Part shown: positions 1 through 9,078 of the stretch, in pieces
Layout of the letters: the number at the start of each line of letters is the position of its first letter
How positions within the stretch are numbered: position 1 is the first letter of the stretch
Origin: Planctomycetia bacterium
GTDB taxonomy: Bacteria; Planctomycetota; Planctomycetia; Pirellulales; Thermoguttaceae
Assembly (NCBI GenBank): GCA_030527015.1
Contig: JAUNBR010000006.1
Location: 21,452 to 76,180, forward strand
Direction: 5' to 3'
DNA: 54,729 bases
Translations under genes and position numbers: made by a program
Notes under the pieces: generated by a model
What the model was told of the DNA's origin: nothing
The model's database searches: none
Seen by the model: only the letters and a program-made list of their open reading frames with translations

Positions 1-560
1 AGATGCTGATTAAATTTATAACCAATACTACCCATGATCTTAAAAGTTGCCAAGCATGTACCATTCGCTTGTCCTCTGTAAGTTAATGTACCTCCGCTAT
101 TCTTGACATCTTCTTGATAAGAAGAAGAAGAAGAAGAACTTTCGCTCTGTACAGAAAAATTAGGAATACTATTTAATTCTGGAAAATCTTCGAGATTTTC
201 CATTTCCTGTGGCAGTTTCTCCTTTTCTGAAATTTTGGAACTTTTTTGCGCATTACTTTTTTTCAGCGTATCCGAAAGTAGTTCCTTCTGAAACGAGGTC
301 TCTTCTTTTTTCCATTCTCGGGATTCTTTCGACGCAAGATGCTCTCCCAGATTTATGTAATCCATTTCTGCATCTGCAGAATCTTTATCAGAATCATGAA
401 AATTTTCTTTTGATAAGTTTTCAGTATCTGAAGATCCTGAATGTGAAACATCTGAAATCGAACTAAATAGCATTTCTCCCATTAATTCGATTTCCGAATT
501 CTGAAAAGTTTCTTGAATGGCAGATGATTCTGCTTTATTATTAGAACTTTCAGTTTTCAT
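1..560 (-). CDS. Unknown Ser/Glu/Lys-rich protein, N-terminal part (runs off the window)
   Basis: An open frame runs from an ATG at 560 to the window edge without a stop (at least 186 codons), preceded by a strong GGGAGGAG ribosome site. The N-terminal ~150 residues are low-complexity and charged (MKTESSNNKAESSAIQ at the start), with a run of six serines near residue 140. A more ordinary stretch then begins (GGTLTYRGQANGTCLATFK), which may be the start of a folded domain. There is no signal peptide, so a cytoplasmic protein with a disordered N-terminus is likely. I do not recognise the family. The serine run is encoded by a GAA-type triplet tract on the + strand, a possible slippage site. Confidence 0.7.
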   Translation of the reverse strand, partial: MKTESSNNKAESSAIQETFQNSEIELMGEMLFSSISDVSHSGSSDTENLSKENFHDSDKDSADAEMDYINLGEHLASKESREWKKEETSFQKELLSDTLKKSNAQKSSKISEKEKLPQEMENLEDFPELNSIPNFSVQSESSSSSSSYQEDVKNSGGTLTYRGQANGTCLATFKIMGSIGYKFNQH

Positions 561-870
561 AGTACGACTCCTCCCTGATGGATGGAAATGAGAATTTAAA
601 TTAGAAGTTACCATTTAATTTATCGACAAAAAATAAAGAACTCTTTAGGATAATACAAAATTTTCCAATAAAATAAATTAAATAGAATAAGATAAATAAG
701 TCGAATTTACCGATACGTTCTTATTTTCAGCATTAGAGACGCAAAAAAACCGATAAAGAATGAGACGTTATATACTGGTTCCACTTTAAATTTTACTTTT
801 TATACACTTAATAACTCCCTCAGCTTTCTTCCCAAGAAAAACAGGAACGGAAAAGGAAAAGAGGTCAGCG
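561..870. other. AT-rich divergent intergenic region
   Basis: This gap lies between two divergently transcribed genes, so both promoters should be here. I see no clear -35/-10 pair. The only recognisable structure is a left-end fragment of the dispersed MITE at 771-800, starting TATACTGGTTCCACTTTAAA. Confidence 0.5.
771..800 (+). repeat. MITE left-end fragment
   Basis: About 26 bp match the left terminal repeat of the dispersed element, then the match stops. It is a solo end with no hairpin and no right end. Confidence 0.6.
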
Positions 871-3087
871 ATGATAAAAAAATTGATATTCTACAGATTT
901 TTTCAGAAACTGGGATTTTTGTGTTTTTTTATATGTATATTAGGAAATATACCGTATCTGTATGCACAAGAAACCCCAGCTGCATCTGCTCAGCTGATAC
1001 ACCCAGCGGAGACACCTAAAAATTCGGCATCATTTTTAAGCCGATTTAATCCTGCGAACTGGAAAACACCTTTTTCACGCGATAAAAAACAAAATGCGAA
1101 TATTCCTCCCTATTCATCCTCCGAAAATGCAGGTATGGATTCCTGGGCGCCTGTGGGCACACACTCTCCGGATCTGCCCAAGGATCCATATCCTTCTGTT
1201 TCGCTGACGGCACCGGCTCCTCCACATTCTTCTGAACAGGCGACGAAAAAAAGAAACGTCAGAGGTTATGAATCTGCGTCGGAACTCAGAAACCGGAATG
1301 ATGGTACAGAAAATAAAATTCAGCCTTTCATGGACTCCGATCCAAATTTAGGGGGAGGAAATATAGGATTTCCTGAGTTATATGAAGTGGAAAAAAAGGT
1401 CACTCATCTTCCATTTTCACAGCTGATTCAGAACAAAAACATGGAGAATTTACAGGAAGTTCGGCTTTATTATTCAAAAGACCACGGTAAAAACTGGCAT
1501 TTTTATCAGAAATTATCTCCTCAAAATTTTCAAAATGCACCAGAAAAACAGGCTTTTGAAGCACGGGTCAGAAATGACGGTGAATACTGGTTTCTTATCA
1601 CGCTGGTGGATGGCAGAGGTCAGGAAACCCCTAAAACACGAGAAGTACCGACATTTCGAATTTTCGTGAACACCACGGGAAAACCTTTAGATACGAGTAT
1701 GCTTCAGCAAAATGCCTCTCTGGCCGAAACCGGTGCTTCTCGTGCCGAAAACAGAACTTTACAGGCGGCATCTGGAAATATTTCCTCTAGAAATTTGGTG
1801 GCGAATTCCGCTCCATCAGACGGCCGTAATCGTCATCCGATTCAGCGTCCTTCATGGAGCCCTGACAAAAATGCTGGCCCTGTGATTTCTGGAAATCCCC
1901 CGACAGAACATGCGGCACAGTGGAATGGCTCTCCAAGTACACATGGAAGAAGTTTTCGGGACAGCGTACCATTTTCTGTTTCTGAAATGAATACGACTCA
2001 TGAAACCAGTGAAAAAATGTTACCCGTTTATCGCCTGGTATCCGCAGAGCCTGTACGTCAGAATGTGGCGAAACCCTCACTTACGGAAACTTCGGCTCAC
2101 CCGTCCAGTCCGAAAGGATCTTTATCGGAAGATACTTCCATTCCAGCTTTTGCGGATCTCCCAGAACTGTCTTCTGAAAAAGAGAACGCCTCCGCCACAT
2201 CTGCGCTTCCGGAACCCGAGCTTTCTGAATTATCTTTACCTGAAATTTCAGAGACGTTACCTTCTGAAATGGGTTCTGTTCAGACGCCGGAAGACAGCAT
2301 GACGGGAGAGGCGAATATGGCCGAATTATTAAATAGTTCTCAAAATGAGAAAAAAACTGCGGCTTCTGAAAAATCGTCAGATGTTTCGTCGTCCATGGAA
2401 CTTTTTTCACCGGATTTTCTTGCCTCTTTAGAAGGTCCGATGAATTCCGCACGTTCTCATGAATCCCATATTCGTTACACGAATAATCCTCGTGTGGAAG
2501 TCGAGTATGATGTTTCGAATGTCGGCTCCAGCGGTGTGGGACGTGTGGAATTATGGAGCACTCAGGATGGTGGTCAGTCATGGAATTTTCTGGCAGAAGA
2601 CCGTGATCGGATCAGTCCGATGCAGGTGGAACTGAAGGCGGAGGGAAATTATGGACTGCAAATTGTCGTTCTTAATGGCGCAGGTGTCGGAACAGAGCGC
2701 CCCTCCGAAGGAACATTACCCCAGATGCAGATAACTTTTGATCGCACGGCGCCAGAACTGGTAATGCAGGGAGTACGTCTTTTAGCGGATTTTGGAGAAC
2801 TGGAAATACGCTGGGATGCTTATGACCTGAATTTTGGTGCACAGTGCGTGGTACTTTCTTGGAGTGATTCTTTAGAAGGGAAATGGATTCCACTTACTCC
2901 ACAGGCTCTGCCGAATGAAAGTGTGTATACTTGGCGTATTCCTGAAAATTTGCCGGGAAAAATCTTTGTCCGTGTGGACGCAGTCGACCTGGCTGGAAAC
3001 TCCACCACTTTAGTTACCGGCCCGGTAATTACCGATTTATCACGCCCCTCCGCAAAAATCATTAATGCAAAACCTGCAGGAAAATAA
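871..3087 (+). CDS. Secreted planctomycete protein with two Ig/fibronectin-like beta domains
   Basis: 738 aa, ATG at 871 with GAGGT upstream. Residues 1-32 form a signal peptide (hydrophobic LGFLCFFICILGN, likely cut after YLYA). A Pro/Ser-rich spacer follows. At about residues 195-275 there is a beta-sandwich-like segment (EVRLYYSKDHGKNWHFYQ, then DGEYWFLITLVDGRGQETP). After a long Ser/Glu-rich low-complexity linker (about 285-540), a second copy of the same kind appears (RVELWSTQDGGQSWNFLAED), followed by an Ig-like stretch ending in VDAVDLAGNS. The phrase pattern of sensor-like strands ending in a D.AGN motif recurs in secreted planctomycete proteins. A role in surface structure or binding is likely, but no catalytic motif is visible. 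Upstream gap holds only a MITE fragment. Confidence 0.8.
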   Translation: MIKKLIFYRFFQKLGFLCFFICILGNIPYLYAQETPAASAQLIHPAETPKNSASFLSRFNPANWKTPFSRDKKQNANIPPYSSSENAGMDSWAPVGTHSPDLPKDPYPSVSLTAPAPPHSSEQATKKRNVRGYESASELRNRNDGTENKIQPFMDSDPNLGGGNIGFPELYEVEKKVTHLPFSQLIQNKNMENLQEVRLYYSKDHGKNWHFYQKLSPQNFQNAPEKQAFEARVRNDGEYWFLITLVDGRGQETPKTREVPTFRIFVNTTGKPLDTSMLQQNASLAETGASRAENRTLQAASGNISSRNLVANSAPSDGRNRHPIQRPSWSPDKNAGPVISGNPPTEHAAQWNGSPSTHGRSFRDSVPFSVSEMNTTHETSEKMLPVYRLVSAEPVRQNVAKPSLTETSAHPSSPKGSLSEDTSIPAFADLPELSSEKENASATSALPEPELSELSLPEISETLPSEMGSVQTPEDSMTGEANMAELLNSSQNEKKTAASEKSSDVSSSMELFSPDFLASLEGPMNSARSHESHIRYTNNPRVEVEYDVSNVGSSGVGRVELWSTQDGGQSWNFLAEDRDRISPMQVELKAEGNYGLQIVVLNGAGVGTERPSEGTLPQMQITFDRTAPELVMQGVRLLADFGELEIRWDAYDLNFGAQCVVLSWSDSLEGKWIPLTPQALPNESVYTWRIPENLPGKIFVRVDAVDLAGNSTTLVTGPVITDLSRPSAKIINAKPAGK

Positions 3088-3248
3088 AACGGAAATCGAT
3101 AAAATTACCTTTCAGAGCATCTGGCAAAACATATAATATTATGGTATAATAAACATAATATCCGTTACTCAGAATATGCATATCATTCAGAATATCCATA
3201 TAATTAATGTATTCCTTTTTACGTTTCCCGCATATTTTCCGCAAAAAA

Positions 3249-3372
3249 TACTCTAATTTTCCTTTAAATTTCCATTTTGTGCGGCTCTGAAGCCGGTATT
3301 TTTAACGAACAAAAATACCAGCCGGCCTGTCGGCAGACAGGGGAAGCAGAAATTTATCGTGCATCGGATATA
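3249..3372 (+). repeat. MITE copy, extended variant (~124 bp)
   Basis: Has a degenerate left end, the central hairpin, an extra stem (GGCCTGTCGGCAGACAGG) and the right end finishing CATCGGATATA. The extra stem marks a longer subtype also seen at 9079, 12546, 24281 and 30922. Confidence 0.75.
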
Positions 3373-3477
3373 AAATGTCAGGAAAATGAATTTCCATCTG
3401 GCATTACCGATTTTACTTTAAATTTCCTTTAATGTATCATCAAAACAGGCTTTTTAACACCGCGAAATGGATTAAAT

Positions 3478-3614
3478 GTAAAATTTTATAGTGTGTCGAA
3501 GGTAAAAATATACTGTTTCCATTTTAAATTTCCGTTTTTTGCAGTTTTTAAAGCAGACATTTTCAGCGAAGCAAAAACGCCGGAGAAGCGGAATTTTATA
3601 GTGTATCGGGTATA
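3478..3614 (+). repeat. MITE: right-end remnant (3478-3505) followed by a full copy (3509-3614)
   Basis: The full copy runs from TATACTGTTTCC to ATCGGGTATA with the central hairpin intact. A solo right end lies directly before it. The copy ends about 90 bp before the holA start. Confidence 0.85.
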
Positions 3615-3701
3615 ATATATAAAACAGAAGAGCGTTTCTGATTCAGACTTTATTCAAAATTTATCCTCTGCTGGATAAGAAATATCCACAAAATACATTT
3701 T

Positions 3702-4763
3702 ATGGCAAAAAAATCGGCATCTTCCAGTTCTTTTTCTGCGTTATCTTGGCTGAGTCGGCCAAGTGAGTTTCCTCTACAAAATACCTGTGCAGTTTTCGGA
3801 AGCGAAGAATTTCTGCGCAGGGAAGTAATTCTTGCATTAAAATCTCGTGTTTTAGGAACCGATTCTTCACAAGATTTTTCATATACATCTTTTGACGGTA
3901 ACCTCATTTCCTGGAGCCAGGTTTTAGAAGAGCTTTCGACTCTGCCCATGTTTGGCGAAAATATTCGTCTGGTGGTCATAAACAGCGCAGATGATTTTAC
4001 TGCAAAAAATAAAGATTTTTTAGAAACTTACATTTCTCAGCCTTCCAGCACGAGTTTCCTCATTTTAGAACTGCATACTTTTGCGGCGAATACCCGACTT
4101 TATAAATTACTAAATGAATCTGGCACTTTAATAGACTGTAAACCACCTGCGGAAACAGAACTTACGGCCTGGGTACTTTTTCGTGCTCAAAATTCTCATC
4201 ATTTCCAGTTAACACCAGAAGCGGCCAAATTACTGGTGGAGCAGGCGGGCACGGAAATGGGACTTTTGGACCAGGAGCTTCAAAAACTTTCTCTGGTGGT
4301 GAAAACGGGAAACGTAGTTCAGCCGGCCCAGATACGCCAACTTTCTGGATCATGGCGGCAGCGCCAGGCCTGGGATTTAATCGATTATATGCTTACTGGC
4401 CAGACTTCGGAAGCGTTACAGTGTCTGGAAAGTTTACTTTCCGCGGGAGAAGCCCCCATTAAACTGGTCGCAGCCATGGCTGCCAGTATGCGTCGGCTGG
4501 CTGCCGCGACACGAATCATCGTCTCTGCGCATAAAAAAGGAACGCGTATTTCTCTGGATTCTGCACTGAAAGAAGCGGGTGTAAATCCTTATTTCATTTC
4601 CAAGACTCGCGCTCAACTACAGAGACTGGGCAGTGAACGTGCAGAACAGCTTTTACCCCTTCTGGTGGAGCTGGATTTTGACTTAAAAGGCGATTCATCC
4701 CTGGATGCCCGATTACTGCTGGAACGATTTATCTTGCGTTTATCTGCACCGCGAAACCGATAA
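3702..4763 (+). CDS. holA: DNA polymerase III, delta subunit
   Basis: 353 aa, close to the usual ~340 of the family. HolA is the clamp-loader subunit that opens the beta sliding clamp. Diagnostic stretches are AVFGSEEFLRREVILALKSR near the N-terminus, ELSTLPMFGENIRLVVI, and LIDCKPPAETELTAWV, giving the AAA+-like domains I and II without a functional P-loop, then the helical C-terminal collar domain. The N-terminus has a short Ser-rich extension before the family core. No strong Shine-Dalgarno is visible before ATG 3702. It stands alone between MITE-bearing gaps, so probably monocistronic. Confidence 0.88.
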   Translation: MAKKSASSSSFSALSWLSRPSEFPLQNTCAVFGSEEFLRREVILALKSRVLGTDSSQDFSYTSFDGNLISWSQVLEELSTLPMFGENIRLVVINSADDFTAKNKDFLETYISQPSSTSFLILELHTFAANTRLYKLLNESGTLIDCKPPAETELTAWVLFRAQNSHHFQLTPEAAKLLVEQAGTEMGLLDQELQKLSLVVKTGNVVQPAQIRQLSGSWRQRQAWDLIDYMLTGQTSEALQCLESLLSAGEAPIKLVAAMAASMRRLAAATRIIVSAHKKGTRISLDSALKEAGVNPYFISKTRAQLQRLGSERAEQLLPLLVELDFDLKGDSSLDARLLLERFILRLSAPRNR

Positions 4764-4889
4764 TTCATATTCTCCGACGCGCTTTAAATTTTATATTCGA
4801 CACACGTTAAATTCATTTCACCATACATTTTATGAGATTTTGTGAGAACCATAAAACATCTTTTTTCTTGGCCACACAAAATGGAAATT

Positions 4890-4994
4890 CATACTGCTTC
4901 CACTTTAACTTCCCGGTTTATACTCCGCTCTGAAGAAACATTTTTAGCGAAACAAAATGCCGAAAAAGCGGAATTTCATCGCGCACCGGATATA
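4890..4994 (+). repeat. MITE copy (~105 bp)
   Basis: Left end CATACTGCTTCCACTTTAAC, central hairpin, right end CACCGGATATA. Remnants of another copy can be seen at about 4785-4815. The gap from here to 5235 shows no gene or clear signal. Confidence 0.8.
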
Positions 4995-5235
4995 AAACCA
5001 AAAAACGAACGTTTTTATTCTTACTCCATATTATTTTGTTTTTTTACTTTCATGTTATTTTTAAAAATGAAAAATAATTTTACAAGAATTTTCATTTCAT
5101 AAAATTTTACCGTCATCCGCATTTTAAAATGTACAAAATCATAAATCACTCCATTATTCGGACGAGAAATAAAAAAACAAAATTACACACAAGAATTACA
5201 AAAAAATAGAAAGTCAAGAAGTGTCCGACCGAACC

Positions 5236-6426
5236 TTATCGGCGGTTCAAAATTTGGATTACTCGATCGAGCAATTTTTCGCTTTCTGTAATTTCCATCT
5301 CCACTTTTAGTGCATAAAGTGGAATATCACCCAGTTTTTCTTTATTTATTTTTACTAAATCTTTCCAGGTGCAGATAAAAGCAGTAAAATTTCGCTGTTT
5401 TCCCCAATTTTCTAAATCTCGAATATCCTCCGATGTAAAATGATAATGGTCCGGGAAAATTCGAATATTTTCCTCCGAAAAAAAATCATTTTTTGCCTGA
5501 GATTTTCGTTCTAAATCTTCATCACATTTTTCTTGTGAATTTTGAACTGATAAAGTGAAACACGGGAATGCCCCGACATTTAACGTACCAGAAGAAGAAC
5601 ACAGAATTTCTGCCTTTTTCAGCGACTGTAAAAAACCCGTGGGGTTTCCGATTCCACAAAAAACGCCAACATTTTTCCCTTTTAACTCGTGAATCTCTCT
5701 TTTTTCACCTGCGACATTTTCAAAACACACCGGCCGATGAATTCCGTGCAAACAAAAAGCATCTTTTCGCAAAAATCGTGTGAAATATTTTTTGAAAAAA
5801 TCATAATTCCCCTGGTCTGCCCTGGTAAGAATGACCGTATCCGCACGGCGTAACGCAGAAAAAGGTTCTCGGAAAAGCCCACGAGGAAAAAGTGCCGCCA
5901 CATTTTGCTGAGTCACATCCATTAACACGATATTCATATCTCGATATAACCGCCGGTGCTGGAAACCATCATCCAACAAAATCACGTCCGGATGATATTT
6001 TTCCTCTGCTTCCTGTGCCGCCAAACAGCGATTTAAATTCTGAATATGCGGCACTTCAGGCAAAAGTCGTGCGATTTCTTGCGCCTCATCATTTTTTTTA
6101 CTTATTTTTTGTGCTTTATATCCACGACTGATAATTACAATTTGAAATCCGTAATCTTTAAGTTTTTCGACCAGCCAAATAACCATGGGCGTTTTCCCCG
6201 TCCCGCCCATGGAAAGATTTCCAACACAAATAACGGGGCAAGATGCGTGAAATATACGGCCACGAAATTCCTGAAAATCATAATATTTATTTCTTACAAA
6301 AATCGCTAAACGAAAAAAAACTTGCGGTACATACAGCAAAAAACAAATTATCTTTGCTGAAAAAGAAGAATCCTCGCCAGAAATGATAGAAAAAAAACGT
6401 TTTTGAAAAAAATAAAAGAATTTCAT
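5236..6426 (-). CDS. lpxK: Tetraacyldisaccharide 4'-kinase (lipid A synthesis)
   Basis: 396 aa. LpxK phosphorylates the lipid A disaccharide 1-phosphate at the inner membrane to give lipid IVA. The P-loop is VGNLSMGGTGKTP near residue 75, preceded by the usual N-terminal hydrophobic helix (LLYVPQVFFRLAIFV) and followed by ISRGYK and DVILLDDGFQHRRL, all family hallmarks. The frame starts only a few bases after the 3' end of the RNase P RNA gene on the same strand, with no Shine-Dalgarno, so its leader overlaps that RNA. It implies an outer membrane with lipid A. There is a ~20-aa charged insert near residues 305-325 (SQEKCDEDLERKSQAK). Confidence 0.92.
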   Translation of the reverse strand: MKFFYFFQKRFFSIISGEDSSFSAKIICFLLYVPQVFFRLAIFVRNKYYDFQEFRGRIFHASCPVICVGNLSMGGTGKTPMVIWLVEKLKDYGFQIVIISRGYKAQKISKKNDEAQEIARLLPEVPHIQNLNRCLAAQEAEEKYHPDVILLDDGFQHRRLYRDMNIVLMDVTQQNVAALFPRGLFREPFSALRRADTVILTRADQGNYDFFKKYFTRFLRKDAFCLHGIHRPVCFENVAGEKREIHELKGKNVGVFCGIGNPTGFLQSLKKAEILCSSSGTLNVGAFPCFTLSVQNSQEKCDEDLERKSQAKNDFFSEENIRIFPDHYHFTSEDIRDLENWGKQRNFTAFICTWKDLVKINKEKLGDIPLYALKVEMEITESEKLLDRVIQILNRR

Positions 6427-6431
6427 AAAAA

Positions 6432-7065
6432 GCTGAAGAGAAGCTATAAGCCGGGTTCTGTACCTTTTGTACGATTTTAATTCCAGTACACGATACTCTT
6501 ACCTTACGAAAAAAGCTGCTGGAGGAACCCACACAAAACAAATATTTAAAGTAAAAATGGATTTTAACAGACAAAAATACCTTAAATATTTATTATAGAG
6601 TCATACTAAACATATTTTTCGCAACAAAAAACATAATAAACCTGCTGCCAGCTCAGCGAACAGGCCAAAAAGTGCAAAAATTTATCGTAAAGTACGTAAA
6701 CGTGGAGTAAGTAAAAAGGTGACGATCATTTATCTGGACGAACGATTACTCGCCCGTTCTAGCGATTTACCCGAGGGGGGCGCCAATTCGGACTAAATTG
6801 GGGGAAAAGTTTTTACGCTTTACCACTTCCCTCTGTTTAATCTTGCTTCAGGAGGGGTTTACCGAGCCGGACGAGTCACCTCGACCGCTGGTGAGCTCTT
6901 ACCTCACCGTTTCACCCTTACCCCAAATTTAAAAACCCGGGGCGGTTTATTTTCTGTGGCACTTTCCCTGATCTCACGACCGGTGGACGTTATCCATCTC
7001 CCTGTCCTGTGAAGCCCGGACTTTCCTCTTACGAATATCGTAAGCGACCGCCCGCTTCTCTTCAG
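6432..7065 (-). ncRNA. rnpB: RNase P RNA (type A), with a large insertion near the 3' end
   Basis: Read on the minus strand, the 5' end is GCTGAAGAGAAGCGGGCGG and the 3' end GCTTCTCTTCAGC; these pair as helix P1 (13 bp). Conserved core segments follow in order: GAGGAAAGTCCGGGCTTCAC, GGGTGAAACGGTGAGGTAAG, the A-rich AAGATTAAACAGAGGG, GATAAATGATCGTCACC and ACAGAACCCGGCTTAT. Total length is ~634 nt against the usual 350-450. The excess is ~240 nt of AT-rich sequence between the last two segments (about 6463-6718), where helix P18 normally sits. The RNA processes tRNA 5' ends. It lies directly upstream of lpxK on the same strand. Confidence 0.92.
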
Positions 7066-7990
7066 CAATCAAATAAATTTTACGTTAAAAATAAAAAAAA
7101 TCAAGAGTGGGATCCCCCCATTTTAATTCCACACAACAAATTTTTTCTTTTGCTGACATTTTACAGAAAAAACACGGCCACCAAAATCCATCTATGGTTT
7201 TTGTTTTGAAATTTTACATAAATCCATGGTTTTTGTTTAAATTTCGCATAAATCCATCATGTTCAAATAAAATATAACTGTCCAATAAACATTACTTCCT
7301 CGTTTCTTCATGCGAAAGATGTACAAAATACCAGGTATTTCCTGTTTCCACTTTAATTTTCCGTTTCGTTCAGCGCTACAGATACATATTTCCAGCAAAA
7401 CAGAAAACACGCTAAAAATAAAAAAAATTAACTATACATCAGGCATAAAAGATATAAAAAGAAGACCTCTGGCCATAAAATCCAAAAAATAAATCACAAG
7501 AGGTGAAATACTGAAAAAATAAATAAAATGCACAATGATTAACAAATGCTCTATCAAGAATATCGAAAGAAAACGAATAACCTATACGAAATTAAGAAAG
7601 AACCTAAAGTTTTCAGGTGCAAAATACGAAAATATAATTATCGGAAGTGGATTATAACCATGAAAGAGAAAAAACGGATGGAAAAATTTTCCAGTTTCAG
7701 AGTTTTAGCTTCTCTGAAAAAAAACGTTTTTATTCCCATATGTTTTACATTTCATTTAATAATATATGGTTTTCACTCAAACATTTTTTTGAGGAAGCCG
7801 GGGGAAATGAAATTTAGAACAGAGGGAAGAAATGAAAAATATCAGAAATTAAAAATGTGTTTTTCTGAATTTATGTAAAAATCGAAAAATTCGTTGAATT
7901 TCTGTTATTCCTAAGCCGATGTATTAACTAAAGCATACGGGGATTTATTTTTCATTTCCCAAGCTAAATTTTATTATTGAAGCAATATCA
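7066..7990. other. AT-rich gap with no supported gene
   Basis: About 925 bp without a convincing coding region. Open frames here (for example 7546-7878) are Lys/Asn/Phe-rich with no family signature or ribosome site. A decayed MITE left half is visible at about 7339-7395 (CTGTTTCCACTTTAATTTTC). The RNase P RNA promoter must lie at the left edge, but I cannot place it. Confidence 0.5.
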
Positions 7991-8145
7991 GATCAGTTTC
8001 CCACCCCAAGTTACCTTCTTGGGAACCCATGGAGTATGCCTCTCCATGGTGGAACATTTAGGTAAGGGAAATTGAGTCCTGAATAGCCCAGGGGGGCAAT
8101 TCGGGGAAGTTAGTCGAGGCGAGTTGTAAAATCGGAGTGCCTACC
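7991..8145 (+). promoter_or_regulatory. Structured 5' leader of the HTH-receiver gene
   Basis: This stretch is clearly more GC-rich than the DNA before it. It contains two adjacent perfect hairpins: CCCAAG (8005-8010) with CTTGGG (8018-8023), and CCATGGAG (8027-8034) with CTCCATGG (8042-8049). TTACCT in the first loop can also pair with AGGTAA at 8060-8065. It then runs to the ribosome site CGGAG at 8133-8137. It may be a cis-regulatory RNA; I know no family that matches. Confidence 0.4.
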
Positions 8146-8718
8146 ATGAAGGTCTTCACAACTGGTCAGGTCGCCAAAATTTGTAAGGTGGCCCCACGCA
8201 CTGTCAGTAAATGGTTCGATACAGGCCGACTCAAGGGTTATCGAATTCCTGGCTCACAGGATCGTCGCATACCGCGCGAATTCCTGATTAAATTCCTGAA
8301 GGAGCATAATATGCCTTTAGGTGGCCTGGAAGAAGAAACTGTTGCAAAGGTTCTGATCGTCGCACAGGATCAGATTCTCATCGAAAACCTTAACCGGGAA
8401 CTTCCACCTGAACGTTCGTTCAAAGTGGGTGTCGCGGCCAGCGGTTTTGATGCGGGTATCCAGGCGGAAAGTTTCCATCCTGACTGCATAATTGTCGATT
8501 TTTCGATCGGCAGAACAGAAGCCCTGCAGATTTGCCAGAATCTGCGACGTAACGCGGAGTTTACCGATATAATTCTTATTGCTCTTTTGCCCGATGATGG
8601 TAGCGCGAATAATTTTGATCGTTCCAGTATTAATGAAACGTTTAGAAAACCATTCGACGCAGCACTTCTGGCAGAACGCCTGCGGACATTAATCGGTGTA
8701 AGAAAAGAACTAGTCTGA
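8146..8718 (+). CDS. DNA-binding response-regulator-like protein: MerR/excisionase-type HTH plus receiver domain
   Basis: 190 aa from ATG 8146, chosen over a GTG at 8137 because CGGAG lies about 8 nt before it. Residues 1-55 are a winged HTH of the excisionase/BldC type (FTTGQVAKICKVAPRTVSKW, then GYRIPGSQDRRIPREFLIKF). Residues ~65-187 form a receiver domain: VAKVLIVAQDQ at the start, the phosphoacceptor-position Asp in CIIVDFSIG, and the conserved Lys in RKPFD. It could therefore be phosphorylated by a histidine kinase, but none is nearby. HTH first and receiver second is the reverse of ordinary response regulators. It has its own long leader and a strong terminator at 8727, so it is probably a single-gene unit. 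Confidence 0.85.
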   Translation: MKVFTTGQVAKICKVAPRTVSKWFDTGRLKGYRIPGSQDRRIPREFLIKFLKEHNMPLGGLEEETVAKVLIVAQDQILIENLNRELPPERSFKVGVAASGFDAGIQAESFHPDCIIVDFSIGRTEALQICQNLRRNAEFTDIILIALLPDDGSANNFDRSSINETFRKPFDAALLAERLRTLIGVRKELV

Positions 8719-8726
8719 TCTGACCT

Positions 8727-8777
8727 CAAAAGAAACCATTCCGCTGGTTCTGCCCGCGGAATGATGCTTTCTTTTCA
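8727..8777 (+). terminator. Rho-independent-type terminator
   Basis: AAAAGAAA and CATTCCGC before the loop pair with GCGGAATG and TTTCTTTT after it. It lies 9 bp behind the stop of the HTH-receiver gene. Confidence 0.7.
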
Positions 8778-8852
8778 GATTATACAGCAGGGATACTTTC
8801 GGGAGAATTTATCTTTGTCTGGAGTGCCCCGCTCAGACTTATCGAGGGATTT

Positions 8853-8878
8853 AAAAGTCGGTTCGCCGACTTTTTTTT
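8853..8878 (+). terminator. Strong terminator with TTCG tetraloop
   Basis: AAAAGTCGG, loop TTCG, CCGACTTTT followed by a T run. It lies about 75 bp after the first terminator, so something transcribed from within 8778-8852 or read-through is stopped here. Confidence 0.75.
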
Positions 8879-9078
8879 ATGCCCTGACATTCTTCTGCCT
8901 CTGCTCGACCTACCGTCTTATATCGGTACTCCTCTAAATTCTCGTTTTATTCAGACTCCAAAATCAGCATTCCATGTATCTCATCAGACATGGGAAACCA
9001 AAAATAAACGGCTATAAAAAATCAGACATTTAGGATCTCCTCACCCAGCGATAAGTCTGCAGCAGAAGAGTAAAAATA

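Noticed and set aside
7546..7878. 110-codon open frame in the AT-rich gap
   Set aside because: Lys/Phe/Asn-rich, no family signature, no ribosome site; typical chance frame in AT-rich DNA.
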